The translations under genes and the position numbers were made by a program. The notes under the pieces are model-generated. The model was given only the letters and a program-made list of their open reading frames with translations. It ran no database searches and had not been told where the DNA came from. From JABFXX01 sp036489755 (GTDB lineage Bacteria; Myxococcota_A; Polyangia; Haliangiales; Haliangiaceae), in assembly GCA_036489755.1 (NCBI GenBank), contig DASXFD010000057.1:62001-126000 (forward strand): 64,000 bases of DNA, read 5' to 3'. Below are positions 1 through 10,766 of the stretch, in pieces. The stretch's first letter is position 1. Each line of letters starts with the position of its first letter.

Positions 1-265
1 GAGCAGCACCTCGGCGTCCGAGATCGCGCGCGACTGCGCATCCCACGCCGACACGACCTGCTCGAGCGACTTCTTGTCCTTGAGCACGCTCTGCGCCTTC
101 TTCTGGTCGTCCCAGAAGCTCGGCTTGGCGGCGATCGAGTCGAGCTCCTCGATCTTCAGGCGCTTGTGGTCGACGTCAAAGCAACCTCCGGAGCTCGGCC
201 ACCTTGTCGGCAAGCTCCTTGAGTTGCGTGCGGACGGCGCGCACGTCGGTTCCTTCGATCGCCAT
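1..265 (-). CDS. prfB: Peptide chain release factor 2, 5' part only, with programmed +1 frameshift
   Basis: RF2 ends translation at UGA and UAA codons. Only the first ~87 codons are in the window; the gene runs off the left edge. Zero-frame reading from ATG at 265 gives 29 residues ending in AELRRLL, then an in-frame TGA at 178-176. Reading on in +1 gives DVDHKRLKIEEL, then AAKPSFWDD, the well-known RF2 N-terminus. The stop lies in CTT TGA C with a Shine-Dalgarno-like GGAGG three bases before CTT, the same layout as the classic prfB autoregulatory site. The start leaves only 24 bp to the divergent gene at 290, so the promoter must be very compact. Identity is secure; only the extent is unknown. 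Confidence 0.93.
175..189 (-). promoter_or_regulatory. prfB: prfB programmed +1 frameshift site
   Basis: On the minus strand the bases read GGAGG TTG CTT TGA C. The internal Shine-Dalgarno GGAGG (189-185), the CUU slip codon (181-179) and the UGA stop followed by C match the arrangement known in most bacterial prfB genes. Low RF2 slows termination at UGA and promotes the +1 shift, giving negative autoregulation. Confidence 0.93.
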
Positions 266-277
266 AGCGCTGACAGA

Positions 278-283
278 TACACT
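278..283 (+). promoter_or_regulatory. -10-like TACACT box, 6 nt before ATG (predicted leaderless start)
   Basis: TACACT is followed by exactly six bases and the ATG at 290. There is no Shine-Dalgarno. If this is the -10 element, transcription starts at or next to the A of the ATG. The same geometry recurs at several genes in this window. Confidence 0.45.
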
Positions 284-289
284 ACCGCG

Positions 290-897
290 ATGCCTGCGGC
301 AACGGACAGCCAGTGGCTCGCCGCGCTGCGCCGCGAGCCGCTCGTCTACGCCGACTGGCTCCTCGATCGCGGCGACACCCGCGGCGAGCTGATCGTGTTG
401 CAGGAGCACGAGGCCGAGCTCGATGCCGAGCAGCTGTTGCGGTTGCTCGAGCTGTCGGCGGAGCACGGCTTCATGCGCTTGCCCGACGATCCCGACGACG
501 ACGTGCTGCGATTCGCCGGCGGCTTCGCGTCGGGCGAAGCCGTCGACTACGCGCTCGTGCACGGCGGCCGCGAGTACCGCGTGATCGAATCGGGCAAGCT
601 CGCCGTCACCGTCGATGGCGACACCGTGTACTCGAGCGCGCCGCGCCACATCGTCCGGCCCGAAGCCGCGAACGTCGTACTCTCCGAGCTGAGCGACGCG
701 ATCATCCTCGGCGCGCCGCCGAGCTCGCTCGAGCTACGCGAAGATCTCACCGCCGACCTGCGTTATCGCATCGGCCGGTTTCCGACCGAGCCGGTTCCCG
801 ACGACCTCGCCGCGCGGTGGTCGCCGCATCCGCGCCACATCGACTTCCGCGACCTCGCGCGCTGGCGACGTCTCGCGGCGCGCTGGCGAGCGCTTCG

Positions 898-901
<4 letters not shown>
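290..901 (+). CDS. TIGR02996-domain protein
   Basis: A 203-residue protein. Its N-terminus (LVYADWLLDRGDTRGELIVL, residues ~18-37) is the TIGR02996 domain, seen mostly in myxobacterial and planctomycetal proteins of unknown role, often beside repeat regions. The remainder is acidic and matches no family I recognise; no repeat follows and there is no signal peptide, so it is probably cytoplasmic. ATG 290 is chosen because the domain begins about 10 residues later and a -10-like box lies six bases upstream. The stop overlaps the end of convergent purF by four bases (898-901). Function unknown. Confidence 0.8.
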
Positions 902-2280
<1,379 letters not shown>

Positions 2281-2359
2281 GGCCTCCAAGTACCATGTGG
2301 TGCTGATCGCGAGTAGCAAACTTGTAGATTCCGCGGGTTTGCCGTACCTTTTTCGGTGC

Positions 2360-3301
2360 GTGCCACGTCTCCTCTGGCGCGATGCGCAGGGCATCGAGGG
2401 TTCACTCGACCTGACCTCGGCAGAAATCCGAGTGGGGCGTGCGATGGATTGCGCCATCCGCACCGACGACGCGATGGTGTCGCGTCACCACTCGCGCATC
2501 TATTGGAGCGGCGGCGGCTACGTGCTCGAAGATCTGCAGAGCGCGAACGGCGTCTACTTCCAAGAGCAGCGCGTCCAGCAGCACATGTTCAAGCACGGCG
2601 ACGCGGTTCGCTGCGGCAGCTTGTGGCTGCGCTTTGTCGATACCGGCCAGCTCGGCAGCAGTGTCGGCGGCAACGCCGCGCCGGCGAACCCGATGATGCA
2701 GCACCCCGGGATGGGCGCGGTTCCGGCGAGCGGGCCCACCGGTCACGTCGCGTCGGTGAACCCGAGCCCGCCGGGCGATCGCGGCCCGCCTCCGATGAGT
2801 GGCGGTGCGGCCGGCGGCGGCATGGCCGCGCTTGGCATCGCACCCACGGGCGAGTCGGACGCCGAGATTCGCGTGCTGCGCCGGCGCGTCGAGCAGCTGC
2901 AGACCGAGTTGCGCGTGTATCGCGCGCAGAAGTTCAACGCCGAGACCGCGCGCCGCATGGAAGATCTCGAGAACGATCTTTCGATGATGGAGATCGAGCG
3001 CGACAACTTGAAGAACCGGCTCGACAAGGCCGATCGCGAGCTCGCGCAAGAATCCGGTAGTGCCAAGGTCAAGCGCGCGCTCGAGATCGCGGCGGCCACG
3101 ACGGAGACATCGGCGTCGCTCAACGACCTGTTGTCGAGCCTGCGCATCGAGGTGATGGCGGCCGAAGGCGAGTTCGAGCAGTACGCGCACAACATCCCGC
3201 GCGCGAGCTTCGAGCTGATCCGCCAGTCGATGAAGGACGCGGCGTCGCATTGCGACGAAGCCCGCGAGCTGCTCAAGAAGCTCCGCGCCATCGCCGAGTA
3301 A
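2360..3301 (+). CDS. FHA-domain coiled-coil protein
   Basis: About 313 aa. Residues ~15-85 form a forkhead-associated domain with the phosphothreonine-binding signature residues (VGRAMDC, SRHHSRIYW, LQSANGVYF). A Pro/Gly/Met-rich linker follows, then a heptad-like coiled coil (residues ~170-235) and a helical tail with no known domain. FHA domains bind phosphothreonine, so a partnership with the Hanks kinases nearby is plausible but unproven. GTG at 2360 is chosen because the FHA fold begins there; an in-frame ATG at 2279 would overlap the first codon of divergent purF and add a tail unlike the family. A weak TTGTAG-17 bp-TACCTT promoter lies at 2331-2359. Confidence 0.85.
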   Translation: MPRLLWRDAQGIEGSLDLTSAEIRVGRAMDCAIRTDDAMVSRHHSRIYWSGGGYVLEDLQSANGVYFQEQRVQQHMFKHGDAVRCGSLWLRFVDTGQLGSSVGGNAAPANPMMQHPGMGAVPASGPTGHVASVNPSPPGDRGPPPMSGGAAGGGMAALGIAPTGESDAEIRVLRRRVEQLQTELRVYRAQKFNAETARRMEDLENDLSMMEIERDNLKNRLDKADRELAQESGSAKVKRALEIAAATTETSASLNDLLSSLRIEVMAAEGEFEQYAHNIPRASFELIRQSMKDAASHCDEARELLKKLRAIAE

Positions 3302-3349
3302 CGGTTCGAGACATTCGGTGGATCCTCGAAGGATTCCAAGGATCTACAC

Positions 3350-3874
3350 ATGTACAATTGTCGTCATTTGATGACATTTATCGACAGAATGTCGTTGGCC
3401 GATTACATTTGTATGGTGTCCGACGCCGTACTGGTCCGCCGCGCCCTCGCCCGTTCGCGGCGCCGCCGTGGTGACATTTGGATCGGCTCGACCGCGCTGG
3501 TGAGCGCGATGCTCGCGTTGCCGCTCGCGCAGTCGAGCTGGCACGGCTCGGAGGTCGCGGCCGTGCTCGCGGTCAGCGCGACCGCGATGCTCGCCGGCCA
3601 GCGCTGGGCGATCGCACTCGTCGCGGTCGCGGAGCTGTTGCTCGCGCCGACGCTTGCGATGCACGCGATCTCCGGCACGCTCGCGCTGTGGCCGACGCGA
3701 ATCGTGGCGCTCGCCGCGCTCATGCTCGTCGTGCCCGGCTTGCTCGCGCATCGCCGCGCGGCCGCCGCGCTGGTGCTGTTGACCGGGCTGCCGCGGACGT
3801 CGCGAACGTGCCGGCACCTCCGCGTCGCGCTGCTCGTGTCGGGCGTGATCGCCGCGATGCTCCCACTGCTGTGA
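3350..3874 (+). CDS. Hypothetical integral membrane protein
   Basis: Up to 174 aa with about four hydrophobic segments rich in Ala, Leu and Val and an Arg-rich stretch (ARSRRRRG) before the first, suggesting a small inner-membrane protein with a positively charged cytoplasmic N-terminus. No family recognised. ATG 3350 has a fair Shine-Dalgarno (AAGGA, seven bases upstream), but the first ~63 bases are visibly richer in A+T than the rest and contain the inverted repeat GTCAT-TTG-ATGAC. ATG 3413 is therefore an alternative start, which would make that repeat regulatory. Confidence 0.6.
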   Translation: MYNCRHLMTFIDRMSLADYICMVSDAVLVRRALARSRRRRGDIWIGSTALVSAMLALPLAQSSWHGSEVAAVLAVSATAMLAGQRWAIALVAVAELLLAPTLAMHAISGTLALWPTRIVALAALMLVVPGLLAHRRAAAALVLLTGLPRTSRTCRHLRVALLVSGVIAAMLPLL

Positions 3875-3954
3875 CGAACGCCGCTCGCGGGTGCGCATTT
3901 CGTGCACGCGAGCTTTGCCGCGCGATTCGTCTCAGCAGAGCACCGCACCGACGG

Positions 3955-3960
3955 TATAAG
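3955..3960 (+). promoter_or_regulatory. -10-like TATAAG box, 6 nt before ATG (predicted leaderless start)
   Basis: TATAAG, six bases (AGCGCC), then ATG at 3967. No Shine-Dalgarno and no convincing -35. This is the closest match to consensus TATAAT in the leaderless set. Confidence 0.5.
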
Positions 3961-3966
3961 AGCGCC

Positions 3967-5301
3967 ATGAAGCGCTCGGTTTTTGCGATCGCGCTCGCCG
4001 GATGCAGCGGGCTCGGCACGTCGAACGGCACCCTCGTCGATGCGCCGGCGAAAGCCGACGCGCCCGCCGGCAGCGACCAAGGATCGGCCGCGCCGCCGAT
4101 GATCACGATGGAGTCGCTCGGCTCGACGCCGACGTTCGCGGCGTACCGCGCCGGCAGCGCGGCATGGACCACGGCGAGCACGAGCAACGGCTCGACCTAC
4201 GAGATCCAAGCGACCGCCGATTACGTGTTCGTCGCCGTGTGCGCGAGCCTCGACGGCTCCGTCAACGAGATCGAGGTCGCAGCGACCGTCGACGACGGAG
4301 CGACCAACTACTTCTCGTGCACGACCGACGACTCGACCGGCTTGGGCGGCCCGATGGTCGCGGTCACCGGCACGATGGAGCAGGCCGGCAACGTGCAGAT
4401 GTTCGCCGTGGACCAGAGCACGACCGCGCCGTGGACGTTCAGCGTGAGCGTGCCCGCGGGGATCACCGGCGACTTGTTCGCGATCGACTCGACGTCGATG
4501 GGCATCACGCGCAACCTCGCGATCGGCAGCGCCGCCATGCAGTCGGTCGGCACGATCGATCTATCGACGCAGGGCGCCGCGCTCGAGCCGCACGCGATCT
4601 CGATCAGCAACGCAGCCGCCGATGCCTCGCCGGCCACGAGCGTGTACTTCGTGACGCAAAACGACTTCGCGACGGTCTCGAACGGATCGAGCCCGACGTC
4701 GGTCGTCGAAGCGCCGAGCTCGCTGCTCACCAACGCCGATGCCGAATACGTCGACGTGTACGAGGGCGGCTCGAGCTCGTTCCAGGAATACGAGACGAAC
4801 GATCCGACGCTCACGCAGTTCGCGCTGCTGCCGGTGCTCGACGGCATCACGTTCACCGGAACCGAAGCGAGCTGGACGACGCTGCCGCAGGCGAGCGTGA
4901 TCTTCCACAGCCTCGGCTACGAGATCTCGGAGACCGAGTCCGACGACGCGACGGTGCAAATGTCGCCGAACTGGCTCGCGGCGACCGGCGCGACCAGCGT
5001 CTCGTTCGACGACAGCGCGCCCAACTGGCAGCCCGTGTGGAGCTTCTGGACCTCGGTCGCGTACGAGCCGAGCTTCTCGATCGAGGTCGATTCGCAGACC
5101 GAGTTCGCGACGAGCGGCGTCTACGCGCCCGACACGACCGGCGGCGGTGCCCACATTTCGGTGGCGCACCGCGCGCAGCCGTACGCGAGACCGAGCGCGA
5201 CGACGACCGCGACCACGACCTTCCACCACTTGATGCCGGCCGGCACGACGAACCGCGCGGGCATGATGTACGGCTCGAACAAGCGCACGCCGCCGCTGTA
5301 G
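3967..5301 (+). CDS. Putative lipoprotein, unknown function
   Basis: 444 aa. The N-terminus has a short signal ending in the lipobox LAGC (C13), then a Ser/Gly/Asp-rich linker, as in many myxobacterial lipoproteins. The body is rich in Thr, Ser and Ala and probably beta-structured; no known domain seen. The last ~60 codons lie antisense to the 3' end of the kinase at 5121-6671 and look low in complexity and unlike the body (runs such as TTTATTTF). The true C-terminus may be nearer 5150, with a stop lost by mutation or sequencing error. Confidence 0.75.
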   Translation: MKRSVFAIALAGCSGLGTSNGTLVDAPAKADAPAGSDQGSAAPPMITMESLGSTPTFAAYRAGSAAWTTASTSNGSTYEIQATADYVFVAVCASLDGSVNEIEVAATVDDGATNYFSCTTDDSTGLGGPMVAVTGTMEQAGNVQMFAVDQSTTAPWTFSVSVPAGITGDLFAIDSTSMGITRNLAIGSAAMQSVGTIDLSTQGAALEPHAISISNAAADASPATSVYFVTQNDFATVSNGSSPTSVVEAPSSLLTNADAEYVDVYEGGSSSFQEYETNDPTLTQFALLPVLDGITFTGTEASWTTLPQASVIFHSLGYEISETESDDATVQMSPNWLAATGATSVSFDDSAPNWQPVWSFWTSVAYEPSFSIEVDSQTEFATSGVYAPDTTGGGAHISVAHRAQPYARPSATTTATTTFHHLMPAGTTNRAGMMYGSNKRTPPL

Positions 5302-6671
5302 ATCGCGAACGGCATCGGCGGCAGCAGCGGCCGCGGGATCGGCTTGGCGTCGCGGCGCACGTACGGCAACAGGTGCGCGGGCACGCCGGGCACGCGCGTG
5401 ATCGAGCCGACCGCCGGCGTCGACACGCCGAGCTGCACCGACGCGATGCCGAAGACGGCCGGCGGAGGCGTCACCATGACGTGCGGGACCATGATCTGCG
5501 TGGGCGTCGCGATCTCGATCGCGACCTGCGTGGGCGTCGCGTTGGCGGGCGGCGCGACGCGAGGCCGCTCGGCCGTCGCGCGCTCGTCGTCGAGGCACAG
5601 CATCTGGTCGTCCATCGGCGCGATCAGCGTGTCGGCATCGCCGGGCGCGGTCTCGGCGCCCGCGAACGGCCACGTGCCGCCGTCGAGCCGCGCGAGCACG
5701 CTGTTGTCGTCGCGGATGTCGCTGCGCTGTCGCGCGACGTCGAGCGGTGCCGCGTGATCGGCGAGCACGCGCTCGAGGAGCTCGCCGAGCTTCTTCGCGT
5801 ACAAGACCGGCGCGCACGCCCGCAAGAACTGCTCGAGATCCGCGGCGAGCGCGGCCGCCGATTGGTAGCGATCGGCCGGTTGCCGGGCGAGCGCGCGCAT
5901 CACGATGCGTTCGAGCTCCGGCGGCACGCCCGCGCGCACCCGCGACGGCGGCGCGATGTCGGCGCGGCGCGCCTTGCCGAGCAGCCGATGCAGATCGACC
6001 TCGCGATACAGCATGCGGCCGGTGAGCATCTCGTAGAGCACGATGCCTGCCGAGAACACGTCGGAGCGGCCGTCGATCGATTCGCCGCTCGCCTGCTCGG
6101 GGCTCATGTAGTGGTACTTGCCCTGGATCACGCCGGTCGCGGTCTGGAAGACTTTCGTCGCGGCCTTCGCGATGCCGAAGTCGACGAGCTTGACCTCGCC
6201 GGCGCGGCTGACCAGCACGTTGTGCGGCGACACGTCGCGATGCACGATGCCGAGCGGCGTGCCGTCGCGCGCCGTCTTGCCGTGCGCGTGATCGAGCGCG
6301 CGCGCGATTTCCTTGGCGACGTGCGCGCACACCGCGACGGGCAGCTCGACCTGGCGCTCCGAGCAGCGCACGAGGACGTCGAACAAGTCGGCGCCGTCGA
6401 CGTACTCCATCGTGATGTAGAACGTGTCGCCGACGCGGCCGAGATCGAACGTCTGCACGATGTTCGCGTGGTTTAGCTGGACGGCAATTTTTGCTTCGTC
6501 GACGAGCCGCTGCGTGAACTGCGCGTCGTTCGCGAACCGCGAGTGGATCAGTTTCAACGCGACGTACTTCTCGAACCCGCCGACGCCGCTCGTCCGCGCG
6601 AGGTAGATCTCGGCCATGCCGCCCGCCGCGATCTGACGCACGAGTTGGTACGGGCCGAACCGGCGTTCCAT
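5121..6671 (-). CDS. Hanks-type Ser/Thr protein kinase with one transmembrane segment
   Basis: 516 aa. Kinase domain at residues ~7-270: glycine loop IAAGGMAEIYLAR, lysine in YVALKLI, catalytic loop HRDVSPHN, DFGIAK and activation/APE region YMSPEQASGES. A long Pro/Ala-rich juxtamembrane stretch follows, with the near-repeat ATPTQVAIEIATPTQIM, then a hydrophobic segment (WWKVVVAVVVALGLAYGC) and a short periplasmic tail. It phosphorylates unknown targets. It lies 158 bp downstream of purL on the same strand and overlaps the convergent lipoprotein gene by 181 bp. No ribosome site is obvious before ATG 6671, but the protein starts right at the kinase fold. Confidence 0.93.
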   Translation of the reverse strand: MERRFGPYQLVRQIAAGGMAEIYLARTSGVGGFEKYVALKLIHSRFANDAQFTQRLVDEAKIAVQLNHANIVQTFDLGRVGDTFYITMEYVDGADLFDVLVRCSERQVELPVAVCAHVAKEIARALDHAHGKTARDGTPLGIVHRDVSPHNVLVSRAGEVKLVDFGIAKAATKVFQTATGVIQGKYHYMSPEQASGESIDGRSDVFSAGIVLYEMLTGRMLYREVDLHRLLGKARRADIAPPSRVRAGVPPELERIVMRALARQPADRYQSAAALAADLEQFLRACAPVLYAKKLGELLERVLADHAAPLDVARQRSDIRDDNSVLARLDGGTWPFAGAETAPGDADTLIAPMDDQMLCLDDERATAERPRVAPPANATPTQVAIEIATPTQIMVPHVMVTPPPAVFGIASVQLGVSTPAVGSITRVPGVPAHLLPYVRRDAKPIPRPLLPPMPFAIYSGGVRLFEPYIMPARFVVPAGIKWWKVVVAVVVALGLAYGCARCATEMWAPPPVVSGA

Positions 6672-6739
6672 CGCACGAGCTGTTCAGCAAGCGACGTACC
6701 ACGCGTCGATCACGTCGCTACTTGGAATTGCGAGCAAGC

Positions 6740-6756
6740 CCACGCGCATTGCGTGG
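6740..6756 (-). repeat. Small inverted repeat in the purL-kinase gap
   Basis: CCACGC-GCATT-GCGTGG, a perfect 6-bp stem with a 5-nt loop, sits in the 158-bp gap after purL. There is no T-run, so it is at most a weak or Rho-assisted terminator or a processing hairpin. Confidence 0.35.
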
Positions 6757-6829
6757 AGACAGTCCCACCCCAGCGCCTGGCAAAATCGTCGGGAAGAAAC
6801 CGGCTGCACAGATCGCGCAAAGGAAGCGG

Positions 6830-9800
6830 TCAGCCGAGCCAGGCGCGCGCGTTGCGGAACATGCGCAGCCACGGGCTGGCCTCGCCCCACTCGCGCGGAT
6901 GCCACGACAGCTGCACGGTTCGAAACACGCGCTCGGGGTGCGGCATGATCGCGGTGATGCGGCCGTCGGGCGTGGTCACGGCGGCGATGCCGCGCGGCGA
7001 GCCGTTCGGATTCTGCGGATAGATCTCGGTCGGCATGCCGCGGGCGTCGCAGAAGCGCGCCGCGACGAGACGCTGGCTCTCGAGCGCGGCCAGCGATTCG
7101 ATCGCGAGCTCGGCCCTGCCCTCGCCGTGCGCGGTCGCGATCGGCATCCACGAGCCGGCCATCCCCGCGAAGAACAGCGACGGGCTGTCCTCGATCGCGA
7201 GCATCACCGCGCGCGACTCGAACCGCTCGCTGCGGTTCTTGACGAACCGCGGCCACACGCCGCGCGTGGCGGGCACGAGCTCGGGCGCGAGGTCGGCGAT
7301 CATCTGGCAGCCGTTGCACACGCCGAGCACGAACGTGCCCGCGCGATCGACGAGTCGCTGGATCGCGTCGCGCGCGCGCGCGTTGTAACGGAACGTCGCC
7401 GCCCAGCCGCGGCCGGCGCCGAGCACGTCGCCGAACGAGAAGCCGCCGCACGCGACGGCGCCGGCAACATCGGCGAGGTCGGCGCGGCCCTCGATCAGAT
7501 CGGTCATGTGGACGTCGATCGCATCGAAGCCCGCGCGCGTGAACGCCGCCGCCATCTCGACCTGGCCGTTCACGCCTTGCTCGCGCAAGATCGCGACGCG
7601 CGGGCGAGCGCCGCGTGCGACGAACGGCGCCGCGACGTCGTCGTCGAGCTCGAACGTGACGCGCGCGGCGAGGTGCGGCGCGTCGGGCAACACGCGCTGG
7701 TTCGCTTCGTCCGTGGCGCAGCTCGGATCGTCGCGGCGGGCGGCGATCGCGCCGGTCACCGCGGACCAGCACGTGCGCAGGCTCTCGCGCGACTCGTCGA
7801 TGACGCGCGTGCCCGCATGCGTGATGCGAATCGCATTGCCGGCGATCGCGCGGCCGATCGCGTGCACGGCACAACCGGCGGCTTCGAACGTCGCGCGCAC
7901 GTGCGCGACGTCGTGCGGCGCGACCTCGACCACCGCGCCGAGCTCCTCGCAGAACAGCGCGCGAAACGGATCGGCGTGCACGCCGGTGATGTCGAGCTCG
8001 ACGCCCATCCCCGCGCAGAACACCATCTCGAGGACCGTCGCGGCGAGCCCGCCGTCGCTGCGATCGTGATACGCGGCGAGCTTGCTTTGCTCGACGAGCT
8101 CCTGCGTCGCCGCGTAGAACCCGCCGAGGCGCGCCGGATCATCGAGATCGGGCGGTACGTCGCCGAGCTGGCCGTAGACCTGCGCGAGCGCGCTGCCGCC
8201 GAGCCGGCACTTGCCGCCGCCGAGATCGACGAGCAGCAGCTCGCCCACGCCGCGCAGCTCGGGCGTGACCGCGCGCCGCACGTCGTTGCACGGCCCGAAT
8301 GCCGTCGCGACGAGCGTGACCGGCGATACGACGGCCTTGTCGTCCCACTGCGTGCGCATCGACATCGAGTCCTTGCCGACGGGGATCGCGATGCCGAGCG
8401 CAACCGCGCACTCGCTCGCCGCGCGCACCGCCGCGTAGAGCCGCGCGTCCTCGCCGGGATGACCGGCCGCGGCCATCCAGTTGCACGACAGCTTCACGCG
8501 CGGCAGCGGGCCGATCGGCACGGCCGCGAGGTTCGTGATCGCTTCCGCGATCGCCAGGCGCGAGGCCGCGCTCGCGTCGAGCAGCGCGACCGGCGGCCGC
8601 TCGCCGAGCGCCATCACCTCGCCCGCGTACGTGTCGAAGCCGGCCAGCGTGAGCGCGCAGTCGGCGACCGGAACTTGAAAGCGGCCGACCATCGGATCGC
8701 GGCTGCACAGCCCGCCGACGGTGCGATCGCCGATCGTGACCAGAAACGTCTTGTCGGCGACGGCGGGCAAGCGCAGCACGCGGCCGAGCGCGTCGGCGAT
8801 CGTCGCGCCGGCGAGCGCGAGTGGGAACCGAGGCGGCTCGGCGGGCTCGGCGCGGCGGTGCATGCGCGGCGGCTTGCCGAGCACGAGCTCGAGCGGAATG
8901 TCGACGGGCTTGTGCGCGCCGTCGGCCAGCAACAGATCGCCGTCGCTCGTCGCGGTACCGAGCTTGGCCCACGGCGCTCGCTCGCGCGCGCACAGCGCGG
9001 CGAAGTCGGCGAGCCGCTCTTCGGCGATCGCGAGCACGTAGCGCTCTTGCGCCTCGTTGCACCACAGTTCCAGCGGCGACAGATCGGGCTCGCCCGTCGG
9101 GATCGCGCGCAGATCCAGCCGCGCGCCGAGCCCGGCATCGTGCACGAGCTCGGGCATCGCGTTCGATAGCCCGCCCGCGCCGACGTCGTGGATCGACAGG
9201 ATCGGATTGTGCGCGCCCTGCGCCCAGCAGCGATCGATGACTTCCTGGCAGCGCCGCTCGATCTCGGCGTTGTCGCGCTGGACGCTCGCGAAGTCGAGCT
9301 CCTCGGCCGACGCGCCTTGCGCGAGCGAGCTCGCCGCGCCGCCGCCGAGCCCGATGAGAAACGCGGGCCCGCCGAGCACGACGAGCGCGGCGCCGGCCGG
9401 AACCGGCGCCTTCGCGACGTCGCCGGGACGGACCGCACCGATGCCGCCGGCGAGCATCACCGGCTTGTGATAGCCGTACGTGATGGCGTGCGGCGGGCCG
9501 CCCGAGCCGGCGTAAGCCGGCGAGAGAGGCAACAATGCCGGCAGCTCGAACGTACGGAAGTAGCCGAGCAGCGCCGGGCGGCCGAACTCGTTGTTGAACG
9601 CGGCCGCGCCGAGCGGACCCTCGATCATGATGTCGAGCGCGCTCGCGATGCGGCCCGGCGCGCCGATCCACTCGTCGGCGGGCGGCTCCCACGGCTCGAG
9701 CGCATCGGGGATGCGCAGGTCCGACACCGTGAACCCGACGAGGCCCGCTTTCGGCTTCGCGCCGCGGCCGGTGGCGCCTTCGTCGCGGATCTCGCCGCCC

Positions 9801-10735
9801 GAGCCGGTCGCCGCGCCGGCAAACGGCGAGATCGCCGTCGGATGGTTGTGCGTCTCGACCTTGCCGAGGATGTGCGACGGCTCGATGTGCTCGCGATAGA
9901 CGCCGTCGCCGTCGGGGAACAACCGGCTCGCGGCGCTGCCTTCGATCACCGCCGCGTTGTCTTTGTACGCCGACAGCACGCCGTCGGGCGCGTGCTGCGT
10001 GGTGCGCTTGATCCACGCGAACAACGAGTGGTCCTGGCGCGCGCCGGCGAGCGTCCACTCGGCGTTGAAGATCTTGTGGCGGCAGTGCTCGCTGTTCGCC
10101 TGCGCGAACATCATCAGCTCGACGTCGGTCGGATCGCGGCGGAGCTCGGTGTAGCGCGCGACGAGATACTCGATCTCGTCGGCCGACAGCGCGAGACCGA
10201 GCGCGCGCGACGCATCGGCGAGCGTGGCGAGTGGCACGTGGCCGAGCGGCCGCGGCGAGCCCGCCGGCGCGACGAGCTTCGCCAGATCGTCCTCGCGGGC
10301 GAGCACGCTCTCGGTCATGCGGTCGCACAGCGCGCCGCCGATCACCATGCCGTCGATCGAGTGGCCGCTCACCGCCCATTCGGTCGCGCGCTCGATGCGC
10401 GTGACGGCGCCGAGGCCGCAGACGTGCGCGATGTCGGTCGCCTTCGACGACCACGGCGACGTGGTGCCGATCCGCGGCGCGATGTAGAACGTGTCGGACT
10501 CGAGCGTCTCGATGCGCGCGCCCGGTTGCGGCGCCGGCGACGTGGCGAGCGGGCCGTACGTCAGCATCGCGGACAGCTGCGCGCGCTCCGCCGACGTCAG
10601 CTCGCGCTCGCACGCGATCACGTGGACCCAGCGCGCGTCGAGATCGCGAACGCCGGCGCACACCTCGCGCGCCTTCACCAGCGAGCTTGCCCGCCGGGCC
10701 GCGCTCAGCGCCGCGCGGCCGGGGAGAATCAGCAC
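6830..10735 (-). CDS. purL: Phosphoribosylformylglycinamidine synthase, single-chain (long) form
   Basis: Converts FGAR to FGAM with glutamine and ATP (step 4 of purine synthesis). 1301 aa, the length of the fused enzyme that carries PurS-like, PurL and PurQ modules in one chain. An N-terminal PurS-like part (~1-140) is followed by two AIR-synthase-type ATP domains (for example VETHNHPTAISPFAGAATGSGG) and a C-terminal glutaminase with nucleophile Cys in LGVCNGCQMI and the His/Glu pair in MPHPERVFR. The start is GTG at 10735 with a strong GAGGAG five to six bases upstream. It is the third gene of the purB-purC-purL series, separated from purC by a 115-bp gap with two hairpins. Confidence 0.96.
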   Translation of the reverse strand: MLILPGRAALSAARRASSLVKAREVCAGVRDLDARWVHVIACERELTSAERAQLSAMLTYGPLATSPAPQPGARIETLESDTFYIAPRIGTTSPWSSKATDIAHVCGLGAVTRIERATEWAVSGHSIDGMVIGGALCDRMTESVLAREDDLAKLVAPAGSPRPLGHVPLATLADASRALGLALSADEIEYLVARYTELRRDPTDVELMMFAQANSEHCRHKIFNAEWTLAGARQDHSLFAWIKRTTQHAPDGVLSAYKDNAAVIEGSAASRLFPDGDGVYREHIEPSHILGKVETHNHPTAISPFAGAATGSGGEIRDEGATGRGAKPKAGLVGFTVSDLRIPDALEPWEPPADEWIGAPGRIASALDIMIEGPLGAAAFNNEFGRPALLGYFRTFELPALLPLSPAYAGSGGPPHAITYGYHKPVMLAGGIGAVRPGDVAKAPVPAGAALVVLGGPAFLIGLGGGAASSLAQGASAEELDFASVQRDNAEIERRCQEVIDRCWAQGAHNPILSIHDVGAGGLSNAMPELVHDAGLGARLDLRAIPTGEPDLSPLELWCNEAQERYVLAIAEERLADFAALCARERAPWAKLGTATSDGDLLLADGAHKPVDIPLELVLGKPPRMHRRAEPAEPPRFPLALAGATIADALGRVLRLPAVADKTFLVTIGDRTVGGLCSRDPMVGRFQVPVADCALTLAGFDTYAGEVMALGERPPVALLDASAASRLAIAEAITNLAAVPIGPLPRVKLSCNWMAAAGHPGEDARLYAAVRAASECAVALGIAIPVGKDSMSMRTQWDDKAVVSPVTLVATAFGPCNDVRRAVTPELRGVGELLLVDLGGGKCRLGGSALAQVYGQLGDVPPDLDDPARLGGFYAATQELVEQSKLAAYHDRSDGGLAATVLEMVFCAGMGVELDITGVHADPFRALFCEELGAVVEVAPHDVAHVRATFEAAGCAVHAIGRAIAGNAIRITHAGTRVIDESRESLRTCWSAVTGAIAARRDDPSCATDEANQRVLPDAPHLAARVTFELDDDVAAPFVARGARPRVAILREQGVNGQVEMAAAFTRAGFDAIDVHMTDLIEGRADLADVAGAVACGGFSFGDVLGAGRGWAATFRYNARARDAIQRLVDRAGTFVLGVCNGCQMIADLAPELVPATRGVWPRFVKNRSERFESRAVMLAIEDSPSLFFAGMAGSWMPIATAHGEGRAELAIESLAALESQRLVAARFCDARGMPTEIYPQNPNGSPRGIAAVTTPDGRITAIMPHPERVFRTVQLSWHPREWGEASPWLRMFRNARAWLG

Positions 10736-10766
10736 GACCGCTCCTCGATCGCGTACCCCTCTGCGG

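Noticed and set aside
266..649. Upstream extension of the prfB frame
   Set aside because: It would be antisense to the TIGR02996 gene; RF2 normally has about 25 codons before the frameshift, as obtained with ATG 265.
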